Assembly (NCBI GenBank): GCA_035578175.1
Contig: JAQMRL010000006.1
Span: 21,611,506 to 21,675,505 of the forward strand
Direction: 5' to 3'
Length of the DNA stretch: 64,000 nucleotides
DNA from: Catonia carolina
Lineage: Eukaryota > Arthropoda > Insecta > Hemiptera > Achilidae
Shown: one piece after another, positions 23,448 to 30,971 of the stretch
Layout of the letters: every line of letters begins with the position of its first letter
Numbering within the stretch: position 1 is the stretch's first letter
Notes under the pieces: generated by a model
What the model saw: only the letters and a program-made list of their open reading frames with translations
The model's database searches: none
Told to the model about the DNA's origin: nothing
Translations under genes and position numbers: made by a program

Positions 23448-23570
23448 TATACCGGCATAGGAACGTTCCACAGGAGCTCTAAGAAATTATGGGTTAGTCT
23501 CCTTCTAGCACATGTCAACGAGTTTACTGTATCCGACCATCGTCACATCAGTATTACTAGTTTATAGTTC

Positions 23571-23690
23571 ATTGTATTATTAGCGCACCGCCATTATTGT
23601 ATTCATTCTCACCCTCATCATAACGTAACAATAAATGTTTTTTCTTTTATGAATCTGTCTTTTATTTCTTGCAACCTAAACCTCTGCGAT
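23571..23690 (+). repeat. 3' UTR module, copy 1 (with poly(A) signal)
   Basis: AATAAATG at 23630, then TATGAATCTGTCTTTTATTT and a CTGCAA-type end. The same module follows the nucleotidyltransferase gene at 24885-25008, so two neighbouring genes share a duplicated 3' end. Confidence 0.75.
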
Positions 23691-23702
23691 TGAAACATTT
23701 AA

Positions 23703-23946
23703 GGACGGACGTGGTAGAGGTGTAAAAGATACTAGTTAGATTTAAATCCTCTGAAAGTAATGAATTTCATTATACAACCAGACCCTATGGTTATTGACGT
23801 GAATGTTTTGTAGGGTAGAAAGTAGATGTTTTCAGGGGGTCTGGTTTAGTGAGGAAGGCATGGTAAACCACCTCACTACCCATTTTATTTAGGAAAGCTT
23901 TTAAAGGTTCAAACCAGCTTTTCAGCTGGTGACCTGAACACCAACG
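23703..23946 (+). mobile_element. SINE-A copy inside the Maverick element
   Basis: Partial SINE-A, from GGTAGAGGTGTAAAAGATAC to the GGTGACCTGAACA end, with several diverged positions. It lies between two cargo genes and was inserted after the element entered a host genome. Confidence 0.7.
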
Positions 23947-24208
23947 ACTTATGTGAGTAATAATAATGCGATAAATAATATATTCAAAATAATTGTCCAT
24001 AAAACCGCAAGAGAGCACAAGACACAGGCAGGATCGGCGGTCGATTCCTGGGAGGGTCTGATGGGGTTGCTTATTGTTCTGAATTGAGCAGATTGCAACG
24101 TTCAATGTAGAATAAAGTAATAGAACCTTAACATGGATTATTTTAATGGAATTTTAACATTAATATTTTTTACGCTCTCTTCTGTTTTAGTTATTCACCG
24201 CTCCTCTA

Positions 24209-24853
24209 ATGGAAGTTTTCCGTTATCACTACCTCATCGATGCTGATGCCTTAGAGCGCAGTCTGATATGGGCTATCAAATCCTGTGCGGAATATGTGGA
24301 AGAATATATAGACCCGACGCTATCTGATGAGGGCTTCATCGAAGCGATTCAGACGTCGGTGGATACCGCAGGGGCGTCTGGCTGGTGCATAGCAGGCGGT
24401 TTTGTCTCATACGTGTTGGGAAGGACCAAAGCGTATGGAGATATAGACATTTTTTTATTTGATTGTCACCCAGAGAGTCCTTATTCTACACGGGTTAAAT
24501 ATAAAAATAAAACCTTAAATATAATAAGCCTAAAACATGCCGGGCTACCCGCATGGCCTATGATTAAAACTTTTTCGCTTATATCGGAGTTTGACATACC
24601 GCTTTGCATGTCTGCATTGGTGTTAGAGGAGGGGTTCTGGCGTGGACTATGTCTGATAGACGATGGGAGGTGTATAAGCAACAACGGTAAGACGCAAAAG
24701 AGGAAGAAGAAATATTCTACTAGGCGTTTAACGTTTAATTTTCAGCCTCAGACTCTCGGGCAGTTAGCTGCTCGACGAATCTGCGAAGGTTTCAGGAAGA
24801 AAACATTCTACGGCCATCCGTATCTAACAGCAAATCTCCAACCAATCGGATAA
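24209..24853 (+). CDS. nucleotidyltransferase-fold protein
   Basis: 214 residues. The segment around 61-85 (AGGFVSYVLGRTKAYGDIDIF) is the hallmark of the nucleotidyltransferase superfamily: Gly-Gly at 63-64, then Asp78 and Asp80 (DxD). A third acidic residue sits at Asp129 in an EFDIPLC segment, where such enzymes place the last metal ligand. A basic tract follows at about 163-173. The specific reaction cannot be read from sequence; members transfer nucleotides to RNA, proteins or small molecules. The gene follows a strong acceptor (CTCTTCTGTTTTAG ending at 24190), and AATAAATG is at 24942. It has no introns or breaks. I cannot assign it to a named subfamily. Confidence 0.7.
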   Translation: MEVFRYHYLIDADALERSLIWAIKSCAEYVEEYIDPTLSDEGFIEAIQTSVDTAGASGWCIAGGFVSYVLGRTKAYGDIDIFLFDCHPESPYSTRVKYKNKTLNIISLKHAGLPAWPMIKTFSLISEFDIPLCMSALVLEEGFWRGLCLIDDGRCISNNGKTQKRKKKYSTRRLTFNFQPQTLGQLAARRICEGFRKKTFYGHPYLTANLQPIG

Positions 24854-24884
24854 GTTTATACCGCACATTTTACTAGTTTGTAGA

Positions 24885-25008
24885 TTTATGTATTATTAGC
24901 ACGTCATATAATTGTATTCGTTCGCATCATCATATCATAACAATAAATGTTTTATTCCTTTATGAATCTGTCTTTTATTTCTTGTAACCTGAACCTCTGC
25001 AAGTATCT
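24885..25008 (+). repeat. 3' UTR module, copy 2
   Basis: Diverged copy of 23571-23690 with AATAAATG at 24942 and the ATGAATCTGTCTTTTATTTC block. Confidence 0.75.
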
Positions 25009-25044
25009 GCAATACCTGAACCGAGAAGTCGAGTTCCGATTCCC

Positions 25045-25130
25045 GAAGGGATCCGGCCTACCGACCGGATCCTGTCGTCGTGCTGCGCTTTCGCTTCACG
25101 ACCGAGAAAGCCTTCGGCTTTAGCAACACT
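25045..25130. other. GC-rich hairpin cluster between convergent genes
   Basis: GGATCCGG pairs exactly with CCGGATCC across an 8-base loop. A second short stem is AAGCC/GGCTT, with GC-rich sequence between. It lies between the ends of the plus-strand nucleotidyltransferase and the minus-strand metalloproteinase and may help end or separate transcripts. Confidence 0.5.
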
Positions 25131-25282
25131 TATATCTACAGGTGTAAAGGTGGTGAAATGATGACACGTTTTGAAAATAAGTTTAATACATATATTCTGA
25201 AATCAAAACGCTATAACTAAATTACAATGACCCAGACTCTAAGGACGGCCGTATATGAAGAATAAAACTCGTGTTACATAAT

Positions 25283-26827
25283 TCACTTTTTAGGCAATAC
25301 ATTATATTTCGAAAGTATTTTACGAAATTGATCAATAATCACGCTGTCGTAACATTTTATTCCGAACAAAGTATAGTCGATCTTGCCGGCTCGTAGTAGT
25401 TTACCTGAAAATTCGCTAAACTCGTACATGAGATTTCCTTTGAAGAAGTAGAGTATTCCGTTTGTGTATCGCATAGCAGAGTCTAGACCGAGTGGTATAC
25501 CAGGAAATATCTTGGTAATCATTCCCAATTCGCGCGAGGTGAAATCATTTTCGTCTATTTCGGCATAGTATATATCATCGTATAATACGTACGTCTTGCC
25601 TGTGTACGTATTGATAATACTGTGTATATCACTTGACTCTGGTATGCCGAATTGTCTCGCGGCCGATACTGGATATCCAGTATCCAGTTGAAGGTTATGC
25701 ATATTAAATACGTACAATGTCTTCCCGTCTACTAGCATAACTACCAGTCCGTTCGGCCTTTGATACACCGCTGTAATATTAAACTTTGTCGGTAGAAACT
25801 TTAACCAGTCGGTTAGCACCAATGGTTTCTTCGAGTGATGAAACTCTCCATCGATGTCTAATGACCACACAAGTTTATCATGTAGAATGTAGAACCTATT
25901 ATTGATGACGACCATTTTCACCGTATTGTCGATGTGCTGACAAATGAAGGTTTTAAGTTCAGCGCCTTCACTCGGCGGCGGACTAGTGGTGCTGTTTTTT
26001 CCTGATACAGTGGTGGCGGCTGTTGTAGTAGCGGTCGTAGACGGCGTTGTTCGAGGTCTAGGTCTGCCGTAAAGACTTTGAATAGCATTGATATCATCCT
26101 CGGCTAGACTGGTGTATCCTCTGTAAAACGCATACATGACAGCACGCCTATCGGTAGAGTGTTCGATTCCTATCACATGTCCAATTTCATGTAACATCAT
26201 CGCTAGAAAGTTGCTGCCGGATGGAATCAATCGATCCAAACTATAGTCCCATTGTTCGTCTCCATCCACGTGTATCTCTACAACACTATTATTCCTATTG
26301 GGGAAAAATGCGTGTGCTAAAGTTCCACCTCGTCCGTCGAAGCGTATGGGGCACATACCGCTCACTCTTTTACTGTACCTGTGAAGGGTACGGCCGTTGG
26401 TTATCACAATATCAGGGTTCTCGCTGTTCTGGTGGAATGTTAGTCCTGACGAGTTCATCCAGATTTCAAACGCGCGTTCGGTAGCCGCTACCATTTCCGG
26501 CGTGGCCAGGCTGTAATGCCATGATAAGTTGTTTTTTGTCCACGAATACGGTGCAGTTTTATAGGCGGATGGTAAATCGAATACACCACACCTTGGTTGT
26601 GACATCAAACAGGTAGTGTTCTCGTTCTCCTCCCCATCGATCGGCAATTCGTAAAATTCTTGGAATTGCTTCAAAGCGGTTTTGACGGTTTCGGGATCTG
26701 TGAATGAAGCGTTTGTCTCTGTCGCGAGATAGCCGTACGTTTGTAGATATTCTATGGTTGAGGTAGAGATGAATGACGTTGCAGAGGTGAGAACCATGCA
26801 AATTATAACCGCTATCAACGATGACAT
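25283..26827 (-). CDS. matrix metalloproteinase with hemopexin domain
   Basis: 514 residues in one uninterrupted ORF. In order: a signal peptide (about 1-19), a propeptide with a peptidoglycan-binding-like helix region and cysteine switch PRCGVFD (78-84, C80), a catalytic domain with zinc site HEIGHVIGIEH (213-223) and Met-turn Met231, a Thr/Pro-rich linker (about 256-288), and a hemopexin-like propeller (about 290-492) closed by C296 and C492. All catalytic residues are present, so activity is likely. The usual cysteine-switch proline-aspartate end is varied (VFD). Matrix metalloproteinases cleave extracellular matrix and basement membrane. Granuloviruses also carry one. Host genes of this family usually have introns; this one has none, which fits capture as cDNA or by a virus. 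It has its own promoter of the TIR type at 26873-26918. Confidence 0.93.
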   Translation of the reverse strand: MSSLIAVIICMVLTSATSFISTSTIEYLQTYGYLATETNASFTDPETVKTALKQFQEFYELPIDGEENENTTCLMSQPRCGVFDLPSAYKTAPYSWTKNNLSWHYSLATPEMVAATERAFEIWMNSSGLTFHQNSENPDIVITNGRTLHRYSKRVSGMCPIRFDGRGGTLAHAFFPNRNNSVVEIHVDGDEQWDYSLDRLIPSGSNFLAMMLHEIGHVIGIEHSTDRRAVMYAFYRGYTSLAEDDINAIQSLYGRPRPRTTPSTTATTTAATTVSGKNSTTSPPPSEGAELKTFICQHIDNTVKMVVINNRFYILHDKLVWSLDIDGEFHHSKKPLVLTDWLKFLPTKFNITAVYQRPNGLVVMLVDGKTLYVFNMHNLQLDTGYPVSAARQFGIPESSDIHSIINTYTGKTYVLYDDIYYAEIDENDFTSRELGMITKIFPGIPLGLDSAMRYTNGILYFFKGNLMYEFSEFSGKLLRAGKIDYTLFGIKCYDSVIIDQFRKILSKYNVLPKK

Positions 26828-26872
26828 GATGATAACTGACAGTTTTTATATTTTTTGACGGTAACATGCACT

Positions 26873-26918
26873 GATGGTATGATTCGATGGGAAAACGTCG
26901 GGCTTTTATACAGATAAT
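26873..26918 (-). promoter_or_regulatory. metalloproteinase promoter of the TIR type
   Basis: Read on the minus strand: AATTATCTGTATAAAAG (TATA at 26910-26903), then about 15 bp, then CCCATCGAATCATACC. This nearly copies the left and right TIR promoters. It lies 50-90 bp before the ATG at 26827. Confidence 0.7.
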
Positions 26919-27232
26919 TGGAGCCTATTCAAATACAATGGAAAGGCTGAATCTGCAGTTTATTTGTACGTTAAGTAACTTGCATCGGAAAGGCACGCGC
27001 ATGCAACGTGACCCGTAACAACATGCAACGTTCTAAACAATTAAGCAGATTTCGCACTTATCGGTAATACAACCAAAAGACCGATTCTGCAGTTAAATAC
27101 AATAACCGAATGAGTGACATCAACCTAAAATTAAAAGTATAGAATTGCAAATAAGCAGATATCACACTTATCGGTCGTATGTAAAGACAAAAACAAATGA
27201 CGTCGATAAATACACGACCAGCGACTGTACGG
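26919..27232. other. upstream region of the metalloproteinase gene, no ORF
   Basis: Contains two AAGCAGATtTCGCACTTATCGG-like blocks (near 27043 and 27153), two GATTCTGCAGTT-like blocks and an AATGACGTCGATAAA segment resembling one in the right TIR. It is probably regulatory; no gene is seen. Confidence 0.4.
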
Positions 27233-28421
27233 CTTTTACCTGCTAGCTGCACAGCTTTTTCCTGCTAGCTGCGCAGCTTATTTCTGCTAGCTGCACAGCT
27301 TTTTCCTGCTAGCTGCGCAGCTTTTTCCTGCTTATTCCTGCTTATTCCTGCTAGCTGCGCAGCTTTTTCCTGCTAGCTGCACAGCTTTTTCCTGCTTATT
27401 CCTGCTAGCTGCGCAGCTTTGTCCTGCTTATTCCTGCTAGCTGCGCAGCTTTTTCCTGCTAGCTGCGCAGCTTTTTCCTGCTTATTCCTGCTTATTCCTG
27501 CTAGCTGCGCAGCTTTTTCCTGCTAGCTGCGCAGCTTTTTCCTGCTTATTCCTGCTAGCTGCGCAGCTTTTTCCTGCTTATTCCTGCTAGCTGCGCAGCT
27601 TTTTCCTGCTAGCTGCGCAGCTTTTTCCTGCTTATTCCTGCTAGCTGCGCAGCTTTTTCCTGCTTATTCCTGCTAGCTGCGCAGCTTTTTCCTGCTTATT
27701 CCTGCTAGCTGCGCAGCTTTTTCCTGCTTATTCCTGCTAGCTGCGCAGCTTTTTCCTGCTTATTCCTGCTAGCTGCGCAGCTTTTTCCTGCTTATTCCTG
27801 CTAGCTGCGCAGCTTTTTCCTGCTTTTTCCTGCTAGCTGCGCAGCTTTTTCCTGCTTATTCCTGCTAGCTGCGCAGCTTTTTCCTGCTTATTCCTGCTAG
27901 CTGCGCAGCTTTTTCCTGCTTATTCCTGCTAGCTGCGCAGCTTTTTCCTGCTAGCTGCGCAGCTTTTTCCTGCTTATTCCTGCTAGCTGCGCAGCTTTTT
28001 CCTGCTAGCTGCGCAGCTTTTTCCTGCTTATTCCTGCTAGCTGCGCAGCTTTTTCCTGCTTATTCCTGCTAGCTGCGCAGCTTTTTCCTGCTTATTCCTG
28101 CTAGCTGCGCAGCTTTTTCCTGCTTATTCCTGCTAGCTGCGCAGCTTTTTCCTGCTTATTCCTGCTAGCTGCGCAGCTTTTTCCTGCTAGCTGCGCAGCT
28201 TTTTCCTGCTTATTCCTGCTAGCTGCGCAGCTTTTTCCTGCTAGCTGCGCAGCTTTTTCCTGCTTATTCCTGCTAGCTGCGCAGCTTTTTCCTGCTTATT
28301 CCTGCTAGCTGCGCAGCTTTTTCCTGCTTATTCCTGCTAGCTGCGCAGCTTTTTCCTGCTTATTCCTGCTAGCTGCGCAGCTTTTTCCTGCTTATTCCTG
28401 CTAGCTGCGCAGCTTTTTCCT
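27233..28421. repeat. satellite array with 12-bp palindromic core
   Basis: About 1.2 kb built from a 22-bp and a 32-bp unit in irregular order. The core AGCTGCGCAGCT is its own reverse complement and occurs roughly 40 times. Spacers are TTTTTCCTGC and TTATTCCTGC. The array is almost free of substitutions after the first few units (a few cores have ACAGCT in place of GCAGCT, only at the left), so it is homogenised or young. It is compatible with an enhancer or replication-origin role like the palindromic homologous repeats of baculoviruses; this is analogy only. It is not a CRISPR array. Confidence 0.9.
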
Positions 28422-28438
28422 ACCGTGTGTCGGTCGAT

Positions 28439-28711
28439 TTACGACCCGTACCTCTTCTTCATGGCCTCGCAATGAAATGAATACATTAAGGTCTTACTGG
28501 AGTCAAAGACCGTAGCGCCAACGTAAATAGGTTTATCTAAATGGATCGAGGTCTTGGGCAGCTCGACAGCGCATTGCGACTCGTATATGATCCTGTCCTT
28601 GAAAGAGGGCTTGGCTATCAGCTTCATTAACCTCTTCGAGTTGCTAAATGGGACCGAGAGCTCTAGCGACTTCTTCAGCCGTCTTGCTCTTGAGCGGCAC
28701 GGCAATAGCAA
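28439..28711 (-). pseudogene. pPolB fragment (palm-proximal)
   Basis: About 90 codons are open with no upstream ATG. The translation matches the protein-primed polymerase B segment just before the catalytic YxDTDS-type motif: FSNSKRLMKLIAKPSFKDR, then KPIYVGATVFDSSKTLMYSF, then EAMKKRYG. The frame ends at a stop right where the catalytic motif should begin, next to the satellite. It reaches into the first 272-bp duplication unit at its 5' end. It shows that an ancestor had the full polymerase on this strand. Confidence 0.75.
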
Positions 28712-28738
28712 ATTTAGAAAAACAATTTATTACTGTCA

Positions 28739-28897
28739 TTATGTATCTGCAGCCTTATTGACTCTGGCGTATGGGATCATCTCGACCAGATCGGAACTAT
28801 ACAAGTTCACGATACCCTTCAGCTCTACGTTTCTGGTTGGATAATTCCTGCGGGCTTGCTTGTGAAGCTCGCGCGCTATACCACTTCTCAAGCTCAT
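28739..28897 (-). pseudogene. integrase head, copy 1
   Basis: From ATG at 28897, 52 codons are open. They match the segment of Maverick/adintovirus integrases (retrovirus-type DDE) that leads into the catalytic core: RELHKQARRNYPTR, then VELKGIV, then the first catalytic region DLxxxDLVEM and IPYARVNK. In this copy the residue before LYSSDLVEM is Asn. Similarity stops after VNK and a stop follows, so the second Asp and the Glu are lost. A TATA (28926-28934) and a TCAGT initiator precede the ATG, so a short peptide could be made. Confidence 0.7.
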
Positions 28898-29010
28898 CGT
28901 GCGTTGCACTGAGAGCGACACTGCTTATATATAGGTTAAATGAGGATTAGCCGTCTTGCTCTTGAGCGGCACGGCAATAGCAAATTTAGAAAAACAATTT
29001 ATTACTGTCA

Positions 29011-29169
29011 TTATGTATCTGCAGCCTTATTGACTCTGGCGTATGGGATCATCTCGACCAGATCGGAACTATACAAGTCCACGATACCCTTCAGCTCTAC
29101 GTTTCTGGTTGGATAATTCCTGCGGGCTTGCTTGTGAAGCTCGCGCGCTATACCACTTCTCAAGCTCAT
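29011..29169 (-). pseudogene. integrase head, copy 2
   Basis: As copy 1, from ATG at 29169, with Asp kept at the position that is Asn in copy 1. The first catalytic Asp is at residue 36 of the 52-codon frame. Confidence 0.7.
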
Positions 29170-29174
29170 CGTGC

Positions 29175-29210
29175 GTTGCACTGAGAGCGACACTGCTTAT
29201 ATATAGGTTA
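29175..29210 (-). promoter_or_regulatory. TATA and initiator before the integrase head (duplicated)
   Basis: On the minus strand CCTATATATAAG (29207-29196) is followed about 20 bp on by CTCAGTGCA, which contains the arthropod initiator TCAGT. The second copy lies 272 bp lower (28903-28938). Confidence 0.6.
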
Positions 29211-29255
29211 AATGAGGATTTTGAAAGGAAAAGACGTTATTTTTATATACATACA

Positions 29256-29261
29256 TTTATT
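29256..29261 (-). terminator. poly(A) signal of the minus-strand BIR unit
   Basis: AATAAATG on the minus strand, 65 bp after the BIR stop codon. It has the same AATAAATGT context as the signals at 21052, 23630 and 24942. Confidence 0.6.
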
Positions 29262-29325
29262 GATTAAATATTACAGCCTTCGATTTTTTATTTACCAACT
29301 TGCAATATGAAGAGGCCTAGATCGA

Positions 29326-29835
29326 TCACCTTCGGTTTATTCTCTTGCGAGTTTTTCTTCTTCTATTTACTAACGGACAATATGGCGAAGCCTTCCTATG
29401 TTCGGTATCTGGATCGTCGTCGACTCTCCATTGGTATAGCTCTACGCCGCATTCGATACATGCAGTGACGTCTAGTATACCCGTATAGTAGAACCCCGAT
29501 TTTACGAGGTCGTTCACCCGAGGAGATTCATGAGGCCACTTATCAAATGTTTCTTCAAAGATTATTTCGGAGACTTCTGCGACGTCTTGAAAAAATCTGT
29601 AACATTCCATTACTTCTTTGCCTAAACTACATTCAGGACTCGAGAGGATGTGATTTTTACTCGCGTGTAGTAGAGTGGTATCGGAAGAGTGCCACCATCC
29701 GCATTCTTTACAAGTCGCGCGATTGGAGTCTGAGCAGTGGATCAGACCGCATCTTTCGAGGTCCGGTTTACCGGCATCCATCATCCTACGGCTCAACAGT
29801 ACCATTTTTACAAACATGGTCGATGTCGAACACAA
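29326..29835 (-). CDS. two-BIR IAP-like protein (likely 3' exon)
   Basis: 169 open codons. Two BIR zinc modules with exact family spacing. BIR-1 ligands are C42, C45, H62, C69 (C-x2-C-x16-H-x6-C). BIR-2 (about 96-155) has GFYYTG at 114-119, then C126, C129, H146, C153 and the Trp136/Asp-Asp-Pro core. BIR domains of inhibitor-of-apoptosis proteins bind caspases or IAP antagonists. The front of BIR-1 is short, and the open frame starts without an ATG before residue 7, so the true start is probably in an upstream exon or an overlapping frame (29786-30175). There is no RING in this ORF; a RING is encoded 1.1 kb upstream in a separate ORF. A basic KTRKRINRR-type tail ends the protein. Confidence 0.8.
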   Translation of the reverse strand: MCSTSTMFVKMVLLSRRMMDAGKPDLERCGLIHCSDSNRATCKECGWWHSSDTTLLHASKNHILSSPECSLGKEVMECYRFFQDVAEVSEIIFEETFDKWPHESPRVNDLVKSGFYYTGILDVTACIECGVELYQWRVDDDPDTEHRKASPYCPLVNRRRKTRKRINRR

Positions 29836-30175
29836 GGCTGTCTACGTAGTCTTTGAGCGAATCTGTCAAGGCGGCGAACGAAATAGGCGAAGGCAGATCT
29901 AACACGAGCTCTAGCGGACCGTGGTAATGAGCGAAGGCTTGCGGGAACGTCCCCTGGATTATCCCGTAGAATTCCTCCGAACACTCGATGTCGCCTAGCA
30001 CGCAGCTTATCCGCCAGTTGTCGCTGTAAATGGATCCTTCCGAGGAAGAATTCAGAGGGACATGCGTTCGAGGGTCTTCCGGGTCGAATAGACTAGAATT
30101 CTGTGTTGTAGTTCCAGCAGCTCTTTCCGAAACCTTATTAGTCTCCTGCGGTACTCTTCCTCCTTTCGTAGACGC
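29786..30175 (-). CDS. hypothetical exon upstream of the BIR exon
   Basis: An open frame begins right after a strong acceptor (TTTATTTCATTGTTGCAG, exon from 30175) and runs about 130 codons to a stop that overlaps the BIR frame by 50 bp. Its composition is ordinary (a DNWRISCVLGDIECSEEFYG segment). It has no ATG at its left end, as expected of an internal exon. It may join the BIR frame by a splice or frameshift, but I see no decisive donor. No family is recognised. A competing frame in the first 120 bp reads a basic coiled-coil-like stretch (see 30052-30396). Confidence 0.4.
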   Translation of the reverse strand, partial: ASTKGGRVPQETNKVSERAAGTTTQNSSLFDPEDPRTHVPLNSSSEGSIYSDNWRISCVLGDIECSEEFYGIIQGTFPQAFAHYHGPLELVLDLPSPISFAALTDSLKDYVDSLVFDIDHVCKNGTVEP

Positions 30176-30396
30176 CTGCAACAATGAAATAAAAGATTAC
30201 TAGCGTCTATCGCAAATTCCCACATCGCGTAGGCTAACAGTAATACGTGGTTTACGTGTGAAGCTCTGTTGTTCCTCTCGTAGCAGGTTTGCAATCGATA
30301 GTGACTGTTGAACTTGCATGGATCGTCTTCGTCGCGATGAGATCTTAGAGTCCTGTAATACCCCCTATCCATCTCTGCGCTGAAATCGCAAGACAT
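30052..30396 (-). CDS. hypothetical small protein or exon, coiled-coil-like tail
   Basis: 114 codons from ATG 30396. The N-terminal part is Arg/Asp-rich (RGYYRTLRSHRDEDD). The end (RKEEEYRRRLIRFRKELLEL) would form an amphipathic helix. The acceptor at 30177-30180 lies inside this ORF, so only 30181-30396 may be exonic in some transcripts. Acceptor-like TTTCAG and TTACAG sequences precede it at about 30380-30410. It could be the second exon of the CHHC-finger gene or a gene of its own. No homologue is recognised. Confidence 0.35.
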   Translation of the reverse strand: MSCDFSAEMDRGYYRTLRSHRDEDDPCKFNSHYRLQTCYERNNRASHVNHVLLLAYAMWEFAIDASNLLFHCCRRLRKEEEYRRRLIRFRKELLELQHRILVYSTRKTLERMSL

Positions 30397-30443
30397 ATTG
30401 CCATTCTGTAACGACTATGAACAGTAACCTACTTACAGCTAAT

Positions 30444-30719
30444 TTATATAATCTGTATATTTACATATGCCTGGAGCTCTTCATCGCCATCCAATGGTAA
30501 TTCGTCTAGGATAGCCCAGGAATACATGCACTCCTTGGTGATGTGGCGCGTCCATAAGTGAGGCTCTATATAATGCTCCCCGTTAAATATACACTTTATA
30601 CGGTCAGGCTTCCCGTTCTCCTTCCAACAGTGAACGGTGTGCCGTATCAGGTCCTTGGGCGTAAACAGGTGATGCTTCCTGAACGGGCAATCAAGGTATC
30701 GGGTGCTGAATGCTGACAT
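30444..30719 (-). CDS. two-CHHC-finger protein, Gtsf1/Asterix-like
   Basis: 91 residues. Finger 1 has C11, H17, H27, C31, exactly C-x5-H-x9-H-x3-C, the CHHC pattern known from U11-48K, TRM13 and Gtsf1 proteins. Finger 2 has C43, H49, H59, C64, with one extra residue before the last Cys. Two CHHC fingers close to the N-terminus followed by an acidic tail (LDELPLDGDEELQ) is the layout of Gtsf1 (Drosophila Asterix), which works with Piwi in piRNA-guided transposon silencing; its fingers bind RNA. The ATG lies one base after a strong acceptor (TTTATTTTCAG). A GTAAGT donor follows the stop, and a weaker GTAAAT lies before it, so a longer spliced form is possible. The family assignment rests on motif spacing and layout, not alignment. 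Confidence 0.7.
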   Translation of the reverse strand: MSAFSTRYLDCPFRKHHLFTPKDLIRHTVHCWKENGKPDRIKCIFNGEHYIEPHLWTRHITKECMYSWAILDELPLDGDEELQAYVNIQII

Positions 30720-30723
30720 CCTG

Positions 30724-30970
30724 AAAATAAACCAAGATTTACGTCGTCAACTCTACCCTACAAATAATTATGGTGTTATAAATTTAGTTACCAGTTCTGT
30801 TTTCATCTTACCTTTCAATAGTTATCAGCCGTTCGATGCCTCTCCAGGTTTTGTCCAACGACTACTTTTTTTGTCACCACCTCAGGTTCTGAAACAGATA
30901 ACACGTTGTAACAGAGATCGTTCAGGATGTATTTACTTTTTTCGTATTGCTACACGATAAAACTACTAAC
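30724..30970 (-). other. intron and possible untranslated exon
   Basis: The minus strand shows an acceptor (GTTATCTGTTTCAG), about 75 bp of sequence, a donor (TTGAAAG|GTAAGA), then the acceptor before the CHHC gene. The open plus-strand frame here has no features and is taken as a shadow. Confidence 0.4.
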
Positions 30971-30971
30971 C

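Larger units (their letters stand above)
28677..29220. repeat. 272-bp tandem duplication of the integrase head
   Basis: Units 28677-28948 and 28949-29220 differ, as far as I can see, at a single base (GTTCACG versus GTCCACG near 28806 and 29078, changing Asn to Asp). The unit contains a promoter, an ATG and the first 52 codons of an integrase relic. Confidence 0.9.

Noticed and set aside
21377..23471. Minus-strand frames opposite the 768-aa gene
   Set aside because: They repeat with the period of the plus-strand domains and have no motifs; shadows.
26221..26867. Other frames within the metalloproteinase gene
   Set aside because: Shadows of the 514-codon gene.
27233..28421. CRISPR-like array
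   Set aside because: Units are contiguous with no unique spacers, and the setting is eukaryotic.
28554..29902. Plus-strand frames over the pPolB scrap, integrase heads and BIR exon
   Set aside because: The minus strand carries the recognisable domains.
30703..30960. 85-codon plus-strand frame
   Set aside because: It overlaps the minus-strand splice signals and shows no family features.
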